64,000 nt of DNA from Actinobaculum massiliense (GCF_001457435.1 NZ_LN881717.1:1063339-1127338); one strand, 5' to 3'; positions 17,366 to 26,908 are shown, counted from the first letter of the stretch. Translations and numbers: made by a program. The notes: a model not told the origin generated them from the letters alone.

Positions 17366-18691
17366 TTACTCCCCGCCGTCCTCAACCTGGACCGCTCCTT
17401 CTCCAGGAGCGAGTACATCGAGAATGCGATTGAGATCCTCGATATTTGCAAAATTGATCTTCACCGACCCCTTGCTTCGGCCTAGATCAACCTTCACCGT
17501 GGTCTCGAAGCGATCACTGAGCTTCGACGCTAAGGCATTCAGCTCCGCCACATAGAATCGGGCGCGTGCGTTCCTGACTTTCGGAGCTGGACGTGAGCCA
17601 TCCATAGCCACAATCTCTTCTACCTGACGGACCGAAAGGTTCTCCGCAACGATTCGCTGTGCCAAATGCTCCATGTCAGCTGGATCAGAGAGCCCAAGTA
17701 GGGCACGGGCGTGGCCGGCAGATATAACACCTGCTGCAACACGTCGTTGGACAAGAGATGGTAGCTTCATGAGCCGCAAAGTGTTGGAAATCTGCGGGCG
17801 CGACTTCGACACCTTCTTGGAAAGCTGCTCCTGGGTCCACCCGAAATCATCAATTAGCTGCTGATATGCCGCAGCTTCTTCAAGTGGGTTGAGTTGTACG
17901 CGATGGAGGTTTTCCAGTAGCGCATCCCTCAGTAGATCATCATCTGCAGTACGCCGAACAATTGCCGGAATGGCATCCAATCCAGCCCGTTTCGAAGCGC
18001 GCAAACGGCGCTCGCCCATAATCAGTTCGTACCGAACCTCGGGATGATCCTCGAGGGGCGCATCTAAGGGACGAACAACGATCGGTTGCAAAACGCCCAC
18101 TTGTGAGATCGAATCAGATAGCTCATTCAACTCGTCTTCGTCGAAGATCTCACGCGGCTGAGCTCGATTGGGGATGATCTGAACGAGCGGAATCTCCGCG
18201 AAGCTTGCGCCGGGAACCGCTACGAGAGCTTTATCGCCTCGCTCCTCACTTCCTAGCTTCTCGTCCCGTTGCTCTGCGCCCCTGTGGGTGGATTCGGAGC
18301 CTGGAACGCCACTCTCTGCCGCCTTACTCGTGTCGTCATTATTTCGATCACCGAACGACGTTTCACGTGAAACATTCGCGGACAGCTTCTGGCTATTTCC
18401 GGTGTTCTTCGACTGTGTTTTCCGTGCACTGCCGCCGCCTGCTGACTCTGTTTTCGCCGCAGGAGCCCCGTTGTAACCAAGGTCGGTAATATCCGTTTCA
18501 CGTGAAACGTTTTGTTTAGTCTCGCCAGAGGCCTCGGGGGACGTTTCACGTGAAACATCTTTGCTAGCTGATTCGCTTGACGAGGCTTTACCGAAGAAGA
18601 TGTCAATTGGACTATTCGTCTCTTCCTTTTGCGATTCCGGAATCAAGGCACCAAGACCTGAGCCAAGACCACGTCGTTGCTTCTTAGCCAT
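17366..18691 (-). CDS. parB: Chromosome partition protein ParB
   Basis: A CTP-dependent clamp that binds parS and spreads along origin DNA. The 441-residue protein begins with MAKKQRRGLGSGLGALIP, the conserved segment touching ParA, then has an unusually long hydrophilic linker (about 15-165), the ParB/Srx domain with VQIIPNRAQPREIFDEDELN and IMGERRLRASKRAG, the helix-turn-helix (WTQEQLSKKVSKSRPQISNT) and a C-terminal dimerisation domain. The linker contains VSRET three times, because three parS sites are embedded in the coding sequence. Translation starts 2 bp after the parA stop. Confidence 0.96.
   Translation of the reverse strand: MAKKQRRGLGSGLGALIPESQKEETNSPIDIFFGKASSSESASKDVSRETSPEASGETKQNVSRETDITDLGYNGAPAAKTESAGGGSARKTQSKNTGNSQKLSANVSRETSFGDRNNDDTSKAAESGVPGSESTHRGAEQRDEKLGSEERGDKALVAVPGASFAEIPLVQIIPNRAQPREIFDEDELNELSDSISQVGVLQPIVVRPLDAPLEDHPEVRYELIMGERRLRASKRAGLDAIPAIVRRTADDDLLRDALLENLHRVQLNPLEEAAAYQQLIDDFGWTQEQLSKKVSKSRPQISNTLRLMKLPSLVQRRVAAGVISAGHARALLGLSDPADMEHLAQRIVAENLSVRQVEEIVAMDGSRPAPKVRNARARFYVAELNALASKLSDRFETTVKVDLGRSKGSVKINFANIEDLNRILDVLAPGEGAVQVEDGGE
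18359..18374. promoter_or_regulatory. parS: parS site within parB
   Basis: CGTTTCACGTGAAACA, one base from the consensus TGTTTCACGTGAAACA. It lies in the coding sequence of the ParB linker and specifies part of the peptide NVSRET. Confidence 0.88.
18494..18509. promoter_or_regulatory. parS: parS site within parB
   Basis: CGTTTCACGTGAAACG: a symmetric variant with both outer bases changed. It is the second of three copies in the ParB linker. Confidence 0.8.
18542..18557. promoter_or_regulatory. parS: parS site within parB
   Basis: CGTTTCACGTGAAACA, the third copy within the parB coding region, 48 bp from the second one. Confidence 0.88.
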
Positions 18692-18693
18692 CG

Positions 18694-19644
18694 CTATTCT
18701 GCCCTTTCCGTAATTTCCTGTGCAGCTGAAAGATATGCAATTGCCGCCGAAGAACGCGGCGCGTACGTAATAACGGTTTCACCATAGGAAGGCGCTTCGG
18801 CCACTCGGATAGAGCGGGGAATCTCTGTATCAAGCACCTGACCCGCGAAATACTCCCGAACTTCGTGTGCAACATCTGCGCTCAGGTTCGTTCGTTGGCT
18901 CACCATCGTGATGAGAATAGTGGTTATCGAAAGATCCGGATTTGCTGAGCTCCGCGCAGTTTCTATGGTTCGATTGAGCTGACTCAAACCTTCCAGCGCG
19001 TAATACTCCGCCTGAACAGGAATCATCACTTCGTCGGCTGCGACAAGCGCGTTAATCGGAAGGAGAGACATCGATGGGGGACAATCGATAAAAACGTAAT
19101 CGAAGCGTTCACCTTCATTCACTTCACGTTCGAGGTATTCATCGAGGATCCGACTCAAGCGTGTAAGTCTATCTGGATCATTATTCAGCTCAAGGTCCAC
19201 CGCCGCTAAATCAATCGTGGAGGGAACTACAAAGAGCGATGGCAAGGATTGGTTTTGATAGACCACTTCAGAGAAAGGCAGGTCTCCCCGCATTGCCTCA
19301 TACAAGCTACGCCCATTGAGGGAGTAACCGAAACCAAGCGCAGTGGAGGCGTTGCCCTGCGGATCAGCATCTACTACAAGCACCTTCAGGCCATTGCTGG
19401 CCATCGCCGCCGCGATATTGACAACGGAAGTAGTTTTTCCAACTCCGCCTTTTTGGTTGGCGACAGCAAAAATCCTCGTCTGCCGTGGTTTCTTCCAAGA
19501 ATTCGTCTCGACCTTCTTCAGCCTCGACATATCCCGGGCAAGGCTCGCCGCCACTGGAGCGTCAGGGCCCGACCAGCGGTCCCAGCTGGCTGGCTCATTA
19601 TTCTCATACGAATGCGCTCCAACCCTCTTTCTAGGATCGCTCAT
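18694..19644 (-). CDS. parA: Chromosome partition ATPase ParA (Soj)
   Basis: A deviant Walker A ATPase that binds DNA non-specifically and moves ParB-parS complexes. The P-loop reads KGGVGKTTS with both signature lysines, followed by VVDADPQGNAS and the Walker B FIDCPPSMSLL. The 316 residues include about 55 extra at the N-terminus (to IFAVANQ), as in other actinobacterial ParA proteins. It is first in the parA-parB pair. Confidence 0.96.
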   Translation of the reverse strand: MSDPRKRVGAHSYENNEPASWDRWSGPDAPVAASLARDMSRLKKVETNSWKKPRQTRIFAVANQKGGVGKTTSVVNIAAAMASNGLKVLVVDADPQGNASTALGFGYSLNGRSLYEAMRGDLPFSEVVYQNQSLPSLFVVPSTIDLAAVDLELNNDPDRLTRLSRILDEYLEREVNEGERFDYVFIDCPPSMSLLPINALVAADEVMIPVQAEYYALEGLSQLNRTIETARSSANPDLSITTILITMVSQRTNLSADVAHEVREYFAGQVLDTEIPRSIRVAEAPSYGETVITYAPRSSAAIAYLSAAQEITERAE

Positions 19645-20101
19645 GTCTACCTCCTTGAGTGCAGAGTCCAGTCTAACTAGTCCAAGTTGCTTCTGTCTGA
19701 ATCAATCAATGCGTCATACCTTTGTCTGCACCGACAAAACCACCATATCCATCAAGCCCTAGCCTCTCAGAGGCTATACACAGGCAGTTTGTTGTGAACA
19801 ATATGACGCTTGGTCAATTGGCTACCAACTGGTTTCCTGCTCTGCCTAAAGGCACGTCTTATTCGATATGTATTGACTAAGTGTGTCAGGCCTCAGGCCG
19901 CGGACATCTGCTGATCCGAACCGTGCACCGGCAAATGTTTCACGTGAAACATCAACTCCTACGACTAAGGCATCCACGCCCAGGCCCTGGCTAGCAGAGA
20001 TGGAGGCCATCTATCGAAGTATTAACATTTACTCAATCTAAGGCCTATTAGAACCAAAATCGGGTCTTTTATTTCCTTTTAAAGCCTTTTCGATTGCTTA
20101 G
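19645..20101. other. Intergenic region between parA and rsmG
   Basis: A 457-bp AT-rich gap holding the parA promoter region and one parS site (19936-19951). No open frame resembles a gene. Confidence 0.5.
19936..19951. promoter_or_regulatory. parS: parS site, intergenic
   Basis: An exact TGTTTCACGTGAAACA between parA and rsmG, about 290 bp upstream of the parA start. Confidence 0.95.
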
Positions 20102-20761
20102 CTACTTACGTTTCCGAACTTCGACGATACGAGTTGACTCAGCTGAGGCATACGGCGTTCGTACGTAGATATCTGCCCACTCGGCCCCACGTTTTTTCAA
20201 TTGTCCGGCAGCCTCATCGATTTCAATCTCGGCTCGCGCTCCCTTTAGAGCCAGTAACGAGCCACCAGGCTTCACGAGAGGGAGCGTCCACCCGACGAGT
20301 TTCTTTAGTGCCGCAACCGCCCGCGCGGTGACAATATCAAAGGAGACTTCACCAATAAGATCCTCTGCTCGCGCGTGCCGAACCGTGACATTATCTAGAT
20401 CCAATTCATCTTTCACATCAGTGAGCCAGTCCGTGCGGCGCTGCATGGAATCGATAAGTGTCACTTTAGAATCAGGCCGCAAAATTGCGAGCACGGTCCC
20501 TGGGAAGCCCGCACCAGAGCCAACGTCAGCAATGCTCGCGCGTTCGGGGATGAACTCTTCCAAGACGGTGGAATTCAGCAGATGCCGATCCCATAGGCGC
20601 TCCAATTCACGCGGCCCAATCAACCCGCGTGTCTCTCCCTGCTCGGTGAGCATAGCCGAAAAGGCTAGAAGCTTTAGCCAGGCCTCCTCGCCAAAATGCT
20701 CCATTCCTCCTGCTGGTGGTTGCTCAACCAAATCCTGCTCTTCAGCCACTTTCTTCTCCAA
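20102..20761 (-). CDS. rsmG: 16S rRNA (guanine527-N7)-methyltransferase RsmG (GidB)
   Basis: This SAM-dependent enzyme methylates G527 of 16S rRNA. In 219 residues it shows LIGPRELERLWDRHLLNS, the SAM-binding VGSGAGFPG, VTLIDSMQRR and the ARAVAALKKLVGW segment, all typical of GidB. Loss of this gene causes low-level streptomycin resistance in other bacteria. It stands in the standard place between jag and parA. Confidence 0.95.
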   Translation of the reverse strand: MEKKVAEEQDLVEQPPAGGMEHFGEEAWLKLLAFSAMLTEQGETRGLIGPRELERLWDRHLLNSTVLEEFIPERASIADVGSGAGFPGTVLAILRPDSKVTLIDSMQRRTDWLTDVKDELDLDNVTVRHARAEDLIGEVSFDIVTARAVAALKKLVGWTLPLVKPGGSLLALKGARAEIEIDEAAGQLKKRGAEWADIYVRTPYASAESTRIVEVRKRK

Positions 20762-20885
20762 ATGTCCGTGCTTTCATCTTCATCCGTCAGCTTTTGCCAA
20801 TCCGCAGCTGTGAAACGCCAAACCCCACTTGCCCAAGATAGCCTGTTCCGAAGCAAGCGACTCGCCAAACCCGGGACAAAGGAAG

Positions 20886-20917
20886 CGCCCGCCTTCGCAT
20901 TCTACGAAAGGCGGGCG
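20886..20917. terminator. Hairpin between jag and rsmG
   Basis: CGCCCGCCTT (20886-20895) and AAGGCGGGCG (20908-20917) make a 10-bp GC-rich stem with a 12-base loop, about 80 bp downstream of the jag stop. The U-tract on the minus strand is poor, so it may only partly stop transcription. Confidence 0.6.
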
Positions 20918-20995
20918 TCCTTATGTGGTTTGGTTGCAATGCACCCAGCGCGAGTCACTACTATGCGGGTCACCCCGCACGGGCAACCCCGCTAC

Positions 20996-21550
20996 CTACT
21001 CGGCGCTATCTGCCGATTCGGGCCGCTCGTCAGCTTGTTCTGCCTCGGTGGCATCCTCGTCGACGGGCTTGATAACGACGTGGCGCTTGGGGCCAAACCC
21101 TTCGGAATCCGAAATAAGGCCAGCGGCCGCAACGGCGTCGTGCACCACCTTGCGCTCGAAGGGATTCATCGGATCGAGCTCGATCTCGTCGCCGGTCTCC
21201 AGAACCTCATCGATGGCCTGCTGAGCCAGCTCGGTGATCTTTTCGCGCCGCTCCTCGCGGTAACCCGCGATGTCGACCATGAGGCGCGAGCGCTCACCGG
21301 TCTGCTGCTGAACCGCAAGCCGCGTCAGGCTCTGCAAAGCGTTGAGCGTTTCGCCGTGACGGCCCACGAGGCGCTCGAGCCGGCTGTCCGAATCGCCCTC
21401 CGTCACAATCGCCACGGTAGCCCGATCGCGATCAACCGAGATCTCAATATCGCCGTCAATATCTGCGATATCCAGAAGCTCTTCCAAATAGTCAGCTGCG
21501 AGATCGCCCTCGCGGTCGAGGTCAGTCAGCGCCTCATTCGATTCACTCAT
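20996..21550 (-). CDS. jag: RNA-binding protein Jag/KhpB (KH and R3H domains)
   Basis: A small RNA-binding protein usually linked to cell division and cell-wall control. From the ATG at 21550 it has 184 residues: an N-terminal acidic part, a KH domain containing VGRHGETLNALQSLTR, and an R3H domain (RSRLMVDIAGYREERREKI, then NPFERKVVHDAV), ending in an acidic tail. AAGGAAAC precedes the chosen start; the longer frame from 21601 lacks one. It follows yidC on the same strand. Confidence 0.92.
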   Translation of the reverse strand: MSESNEALTDLDREGDLAADYLEELLDIADIDGDIEISVDRDRATVAIVTEGDSDSRLERLVGRHGETLNALQSLTRLAVQQQTGERSRLMVDIAGYREERREKITELAQQAIDEVLETGDEIELDPMNPFERKVVHDAVAAAGLISDSEGFGPKRHVVIKPVDEDATEAEQADERPESADSAE

Positions 21551-21688
21551 GATGTTTCCTTTCGGTGTGGTAGCCGCGCCCTTGCCTCGCGTCACTTCCA
21601 AAGTCGTTTTGTCTGCTAGGCAGTTTCTACCAATAAGTACCGGATATCCACAAAGATAACTGCCTAAAGATTATCCTCAACTAGCTAC

Positions 21689-22888
21689 TTAGCGCTGGCC
21701 ATTGCCCTTCTTCTTGCGCTTCGCCTTGGAGCGGGCACGCTGGGCTTGCCGGCGCTCGTAGCGCCTGCGCGCACGCTCCGCATCCGTCAGTCCATCCTTG
21801 CCGCGAACTTCGGCGTCGTCCTCATACGACTCTGCGTCATCGCCTTCGTGAGCGGACTCCTCGGCGCCATCCGTCGCTCCGTCAGCAGTGGCCGTGAAAC
21901 GATTCGTCACGCCCGCCTTCTTAGCGCGCTCCTTGCTCATCGGCTGGTAGCGCTGACCACCCTGGCTTTCCTTCTCTTCGATCTGCTCGATCTCTTCTTC
22001 GGAAAGACCCTGCTCTTCCAAGCCCTTGCGCTTCATCTTGCGCCGAATACGCTCTTCGCGCTCACGGTAGGCCTTCGAGCCGGGCGTGGGGTTATTGCGA
22101 ATGAACCAGGTCTGCTGGCCAAGGTTCCAAATATTGCCCGCGCACCAGTAGATAAGTACGCCAATGGGGAAGGTGATGCCGGAGAAAACATAAATGAGCG
22201 GCATGCCGTACATCATGTACTTCTGCATGCGCAGGGCCGGATTATCGCCGTCGCCCTTGTGCTCGGGCATGTTCTTCGTCAGCAACCACCGCTGGGTGAA
22301 GAACATCGTCAGGCACATAATGACCACGAGGATCCCGGCCACAATCCGGATACTCATCGCGGAGTAATCCGCTGCCTGGTTCGCCGTCGCGAAGGAGGCG
22401 GACATCGGTGCGCCAAAGAGAGTCGAATTGAGGAAGGCATCAGCTTCCTCCACTCCTAGCGGACCAATTGCGGCGCGCTGGCCGGAGGCGATCTGCGGGA
22501 AGTTGTAGAGCACCCGGAACAGCGAGAACAGAATCGGCATCTGTACCAGCATCGGCCAGCAAGAGGCCATGGGGGAGGCACCGTGCTTCTTGTATAGGGC
22601 CTGGATTTCCTCGGCTTGGCGCTGCTTGGAAATCGTGTCCTTCTTGTTCTTGTACTTGGCCTGGATCTTCATCATCTCCGGCTGCAGTACCTGCATCGAG
22701 CGGCTGGCCTGAATTTGGCGGTTGTACAGCGGCAAAATCACCAGACGCACCACAATCGTTAGGCCCACGATGGACAACACCCAGGCCGGGCCCGAGCCGT
22801 TATCCATTCCAAGTGCCACAAGGCCTTCGTGGATGCCATACATCACCCACGAAACAACCCACATAAAGGGAGCAAGGATTGTATCCAC
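21689..22888 (-). CDS. yidC: Membrane protein insertase YidC
   Basis: Inserts and folds membrane proteins together with or apart from Sec. The 399-residue protein has the Gram-positive layout: an N-terminal helix, a cytoplasmic hairpin (QIQASRSMQVLQPEMMKIQ then KYKNKKD), further helices with CWPMLVQMPILFSLFRVLYN and GMPLIYVFSGITFPIGVLIYW, and a basic, Arg/Lys-rich C-terminal tail able to touch the ribosome. The transmembrane arginine needed for function lies in the first helix group (VRLVILPLYN). It belongs to the rpmH-rnpA-yidD-yidC-jag-rsmG series. Confidence 0.95.
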   Translation of the reverse strand: MDTILAPFMWVVSWVMYGIHEGLVALGMDNGSGPAWVLSIVGLTIVVRLVILPLYNRQIQASRSMQVLQPEMMKIQAKYKNKKDTISKQRQAEEIQALYKKHGASPMASCWPMLVQMPILFSLFRVLYNFPQIASGQRAAIGPLGVEEADAFLNSTLFGAPMSASFATANQAADYSAMSIRIVAGILVVIMCLTMFFTQRWLLTKNMPEHKGDGDNPALRMQKYMMYGMPLIYVFSGITFPIGVLIYWCAGNIWNLGQQTWFIRNNPTPGSKAYREREERIRRKMKRKGLEEQGLSEEEIEQIEEKESQGGQRYQPMSKERAKKAGVTNRFTATADGATDGAEESAHEGDDAESYEDDAEVRGKDGLTDAERARRRYERRQAQRARSKAKRKKKGNGQR

Positions 22889-22898
22889 GCGTATTCTC

Positions 22899-23225
22899 CT
22901 AGCGCTCTAGCCGCTTCGCCTGCGCGTCGCGTACCTCGGCGTCTTCCTTCTCGTAAAGCTCAAGTAATTCGTCATGACCTAGCGGTTTGCGCGGCCACTC
23001 ACCCGGTGCAGGAACCCTGTCTACGCCGCCCTTGGTAAAAGGGTTGCACCGTAACAGGCGCCAGATGCTTAAGATTGTACCTTTTAAAACCCCGTGAACT
23101 TTGAGAGATTCAACCGCATAGGCGCTACAGGTCGGGGCGTAACGGCACCGCGGCGGGCGACCGGCGGAGATGTTTCGCTGATACCAGCGAATAGCCGCGA
23201 TGAGTGGCCGAGAAGCCCAGCTCAT
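22899..23225 (-). CDS. yidD: Membrane protein insertion efficiency factor YidD
   Basis: A 108-residue member of the YidD family, believed to assist YidC-dependent insertion. It has the conserved IRWYQRNISAGRPPRCRYAPTC core with its cysteines, and SAYAVESLKVHGVLKG and RLLRCNPFTKGGVDRVP. The ATG overlaps the rnpA stop by four bases. Confidence 0.95.
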   Translation of the reverse strand: MSWASRPLIAAIRWYQRNISAGRPPRCRYAPTCSAYAVESLKVHGVLKGTILSIWRLLRCNPFTKGGVDRVPAPGEWPRKPLGHDELLELYEKEDAEVRDAQAKRLER

Positions 23226-23650
23226 GAGCTAATTTCCTCTCCGGTCCGCACTTCCGTTTCGGTGCGGGTTCCTGTTTCGCGTCCGGGTAACGTTTCCCGC
23301 CGAGCCTCCTTTTCACGCACCTTGTCGAGAGCGAAATCGAAATCTCTCTCCAAATCTGCTGAGGAGCTACCTTTCGCGGCGGGGAATGCGCGTACGACGA
23401 CGACGTCGCCCGGCCCAAACTGATCCAGCTTGGATCTCAAAATATGCCGGAGTTGCCGATAAATTCGATGCCTCACCACCGAATTTCCGACCTTTTTAGA
23501 TACGGCAAAACCGACCCGCACAGGGTGAGGGTCGGTCGTTGAATATGCCCTGCCTACCGCAACTTGCAATCGGCGGGAATTGCCGCGCACGCCACTAAAC
23601 GCGCGGGCGAAATCCTCCGATCGCCGTATGCGGTGATCGGAGCTCAACAT
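23222..23650 (-). CDS. rnpA: Ribonuclease P protein component
   Basis: Binds the RNase P RNA and aids 5' maturation of tRNAs. The 142-residue protein shows the expected RIRRSEDFARAFSG start, RVGFAVSKKVGNSVVRHRIYRQLRH (the RNA-binding motif) and DVVVVRAFPAA. The C-terminal 30 residues are Glu/Arg/Thr-rich and extra. Its ATG follows the rpmH stop without a spacer. Confidence 0.95.
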   Translation of the reverse strand: MLSSDHRIRRSEDFARAFSGVRGNSRRLQVAVGRAYSTTDPHPVRVGFAVSKKVGNSVVRHRIYRQLRHILRSKLDQFGPGDVVVVRAFPAAKGSSSADLERDFDFALDKVREKEARRETLPGRETGTRTETEVRTGEEISS

Positions 23651-23788
23651 TTAAGCCGAGATCTTCGCGCGGCCCTTGCGGCGACGCGCGGCAAGAACGG
23701 CGCGACCAGCGCGCGTCTGCATACGCTTGCGGAAACCGTGGACCTTGGAACGACGACGGTTGTTCGGCTGGAAAGTCCGCTTCGACAC
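23651..23788 (-). CDS. rpmH: 50S ribosomal protein L34
   Basis: A 45-residue basic protein read from GTG at 23788 to TAA at 23651-23653: it begins [20 protein letters not shown], continues with [20 protein letters not shown] and ends AKISA, an unambiguous L34. GGGAGG lies 6 bases before the GTG. It is the first gene of the minus-strand block that leads away from dnaA. Confidence 0.97.
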   Translation of the reverse strand: MSKRTFQPNNRRRSKVHGFRKRMQTRAGRAVLAARRRKGRAKISA

Positions 23789-24304
23789 GGTGTTCCTCCC
23801 AAAATAAAGACTTATGGTTCAGCTCAGCAAAAGCTTCACCCTTACTTGCAATGTATGGGCGGAGCCCAGACATTTGACTTCAAAACTTTAGTGGTCGAAA
23901 CGCCCAGAGGTCAATAGATTAGCGGTTTCGGTGACGGCTATCTCAAGAAACTAAATCTCCTTTAAACTCACTTTTTTTGATTTACACAGATGTGGATGAC
24001 CTGGGCACACCCATTTTTTGGCTCAACTTCATGAAATCACCTGTGAACAACATCGATGTAATTTCCACAGTTGTGGACATGCCTGTGGATAAACCACTCG
24101 CACGATTTGGGGAGATGCCCTAACATAGCTCCACAGAACTAGCGCAATCGTTCTTCTCGAAGGTCGCAAAGTGGCGAATTAGTGCCTTTTGCTTCGTATT
24201 AAAAGACGAGGAATTCTATCCACAGATGGGGACTAAGTCCCCTCGACAAAGGCTTCCTCGCTTACGAGAACTACGAAACGCGGACCGTAACGATAGGAAA
24301 GTTG
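23789..24304. promoter_or_regulatory. rpmH-dnaA intergenic region with DnaA-box-like sites
   Basis: A 516-bp AT-rich region between the divergent rpmH and dnaA. It holds a perfect reverse DnaA box TGTGGATAA (24084-24092) and near matches TGTGGATGA (23991), TGTGAACAA (24042), ATTTCCACA (24061), TGTGGACAT (24072) and CTATCCACA (24216-24224). These could autoregulate dnaA and form part of the origin. The divergent promoters must also lie here. Confidence 0.75.
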
Positions 24305-26077
24305 ATGTCAGATTCGAATCCGGCGCAAGATGCGTGGCTCGCCGCCATGGAATTGTTGCGCGCTGAGGATACACTTTCGGATTCACAAGCCGCGTTTGTG
24401 CGAATGGCCCATCCTCTCGCTACGGCCGACGATATTTTTATGGTGACCGTCGGTTCGGATTTTGTGAAGAATTGGATCGAAGAACACGTCTCGGCGCAGA
24501 TGGCTGAGAAACTCTCCGCCATTCTCGCCCGTTCTATCCGCATCGTCATTTCTGTTGATCCCTCGATCAACGAAACAAACCTTTCGTCGTCTCCTAGCGA
24601 ACCCGCTCCGGCGCGTCAAAACGCGACGCCGGTGGATCAGGCCGCGGAGGTGCCCGGCCATCAGACTCCGGAAACGCCCCATGCGGTGCCGACTGCACCG
24701 GCGCAAGGTGAAAATCCTGGATCGGCCAGCGGCGAACCCGCTCGTCACGGCGGGCGTGAGGGAGAGGAATCCACATCCTGGGACGGGTCATCCCAGTGGT
24801 CGAGCGGCAGCGAGGCGACGTCGTACGTGGACCTTATCGCCGCGCGCGGGCATCTGGATCGTGGATACCAGCAGCAGGCCGCTCCCGCGCAATCTTCCCA
24901 GCGTTTCCGCTATGGCAATTCTTCGACCGGTAACGCCACCGTCGAGGCTGCTCGCGATGCCAGCGCGGCGGCGTCGTACACCCGAACCACTCCGGAAGAG
25001 GCGGACGACCCGACTTTCGCGGCACGCTCCCACAAGGCGGGTCTGAACCCGAAGTACACCTTCGACAATTTCGTGATTGGCGATTCAAATCGCTTCCCGA
25101 CGGCGACTTCACTGGCCGTGGCGGAATCGCCGGGAACGAGTTACAACCCGCTGTTCCTTTATTCGGATTCAGGGATGGGGAAAACCCACCTCATGCACGC
25201 AATTGGTAACTATGCGCTGGCGCTTTATCCAGAAATTAACGTGCGGTACGTGTCTGCCGAAGAGTTCACGAACGCTTTTATTAACGCGGTGCGCGATGCG
25301 CGGCAGAGCGAATTCAAGGATTTCTTCCGCAACGTCGACATCCTGCTCATTGACGACATTCAGTTTATTGGCGGGCGCGAATCGACCGTCGAGGAGTTTT
25401 TCCATACTTTTAACGCCCTGACGAACCAGAATAAGCAAATCGTAATCACCAGCGACGTGGCGCCCAATCTTCTCAACGGTTTTGGCGAGCGCATGCTTTC
25501 GCGTTTTAATTCCGGCGTGGTGGCCTCCATTGACCGGCCAAACCTGGAAACTCGCGTGGCAATTCTGGAAAAGAAGTCGCACGCGGACGGAATCAATGTT
25601 CCGCGCGATGTGCAGGAATACATCGCCACGAATATGACCACGAACGTGCGCGAAATGGAAGGGGCACTACGCCGAGTGACCGCTTATGCGGACCTTTCGA
25701 AGCAACCCGTTTCCCTCAGCCTGGCCGAAATGGTGCTCAAGGATCTCATTTCCGATCCCGAATCGGTGGAGATCCAACCCTCGGTGATTATGGCTCATAC
25801 GGCAAATTACTTCCGGGTGACGATCGAGGATCTGACAAGCTCAGACCGCTCTCGGCTCCCCACCACCGCGCGGCAAATCGCCATGTATCTATGCCGGGAA
25901 ATGACGGATCTTTCGCTACCGAAAATTGGAGCCATTTTTGGCGGGCGCGATCACACCACCGTGATGCACGCCTACCGCAAAATCGACAAGCAAATGGCGG
26001 AGCGGCAAACTACCTATAACCAGGTCTCCGAGCTGTCCGTGCGCATCAAACAGGACGCCACCGGCAACGGTTCATAA
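24305..26077 (+). CDS. dnaA: Chromosomal replication initiator DnaA
   Basis: Binds DnaA boxes and opens the origin. The 590-residue protein has domain I (1-85), a long variable domain II (about 90-245), the AAA+ domain III starting at NPKYTFDNFVIGDSNRF with Walker A SGMGKTHLMHAIGN and Walker B ILLIDDIQFIGGRE, and the DNA-binding domain IV with GGRDHTTVMHAYRKI. AGGAAAG lies a few bases upstream; a TTG at 24302 just before the ATG is a second possibility. Confidence 0.97.
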   Translation: MSDSNPAQDAWLAAMELLRAEDTLSDSQAAFVRMAHPLATADDIFMVTVGSDFVKNWIEEHVSAQMAEKLSAILARSIRIVISVDPSINETNLSSSPSEPAPARQNATPVDQAAEVPGHQTPETPHAVPTAPAQGENPGSASGEPARHGGREGEESTSWDGSSQWSSGSEATSYVDLIAARGHLDRGYQQQAAPAQSSQRFRYGNSSTGNATVEAARDASAAASYTRTTPEEADDPTFAARSHKAGLNPKYTFDNFVIGDSNRFPTATSLAVAESPGTSYNPLFLYSDSGMGKTHLMHAIGNYALALYPEINVRYVSAEEFTNAFINAVRDARQSEFKDFFRNVDILLIDDIQFIGGRESTVEEFFHTFNALTNQNKQIVITSDVAPNLLNGFGERMLSRFNSGVVASIDRPNLETRVAILEKKSHADGINVPRDVQEYIATNMTTNVREMEGALRRVTAYADLSKQPVSLSLAEMVLKDLISDPESVEIQPSVIMAHTANYFRVTIEDLTSSDRSRLPTTARQIAMYLCREMTDLSLPKIGAIFGGRDHTTVMHAYRKIDKQMAERQTTYNQVSELSVRIKQDATGNGS

Positions 26078-26908
26078 AGCAGTTTCCTTTGATCATTCCC
26101 TTTGAGAGTTTGAGGGTGTCCCCGCATCTCTAGTCTCTTACGAAAAGCCTTTCTTTTGGGGAAGCCTCGAGGAAAGCCTTGAGGGAAAATCTCGTAGAAA
26201 AGCCCGCGGTTTCTTCGGATTCCGCTGGCTTTTTGCCGTGGTCCTTATTCTCAAGTATCTCCGAACTTCTTACGCTCGAGGCTCACTCTTCTCACGAAAC
26301 GCTCGAGGCCTGCCGCGGAGGGCCTGCTTGAATCCGTTTGCGATAGAACACTTTGCGTGATCAGAGAGGGTACGCGCTCCGCCGTCGGGAAATAAAACTT
26401 TCCCCAGGCGCTGTGGAAAAGCTGTGCGAGTGTTAAATTTTAAGCTGACAACCCCCATTCAAACTGTGCATAATTTTTCGTCGCTCTTAGCCAGTTCACA
26501 TTCGCGCCATTTTGTCCCCAGACGCATCCACACGTCCGTGCACCATAGCTTTCGGCGGTACCTCAACGATTCGAACACATTTCCACAGGTTCCACAACGC
26601 CTACTACTGCTACTAACTATTAAAACCCGAATGACAAAACCGGCTCGCCGAGGGCAAGCCTCATCTGAGCAAACGGGTCACCCAAACCAAAACTATGCGT
26701 ACCCTGCGGGCGGAAGGCGGCCGCGTCTCTCGCGCCGAAGCTAAACGTGCCGTTCTGAACAGAGCGAACGCACCTGACGAAAGAAATCTGACGCGATTGT
26801 GGTCTTCTGCTGGTGAATAACAAGAGACCCAGAAGACCTAGGTCGCGTAAAGTAGCTACAGATTGGTTTTTTACCGCGTGGCACCTGCGTGTCAGAAAGG
26901 GAATCGCC
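26078..26908. other. oriC: Probable replication origin (dnaA-dnaN intergenic region)
   Basis: An 831-bp gap without a gene, in the place of oriC in most Actinobacteria. I see DnaA-box-like words TGTGGAAAA (26412), TGTGCATAA (26465), GCATCCACA (26524), ATTTCCACA (26579) and GGTTCCACA (26588), with AT-rich tracts around 26390-26480 and 26600-26640. None is a perfect TTATCCACA. The first half has AAGCCT/CTCGAGG repeats (around 26155-26180 and 26272-26312). The dnaN promoter is expected near its end. Confidence 0.65.

Noticed and set aside
26424-26744. Possible small gene in the dnaA-dnaN gap
   Set aside because: The frame has no family similarity, no ribosome binding site, and overlaps DnaA-box-like sequences of the putative origin.
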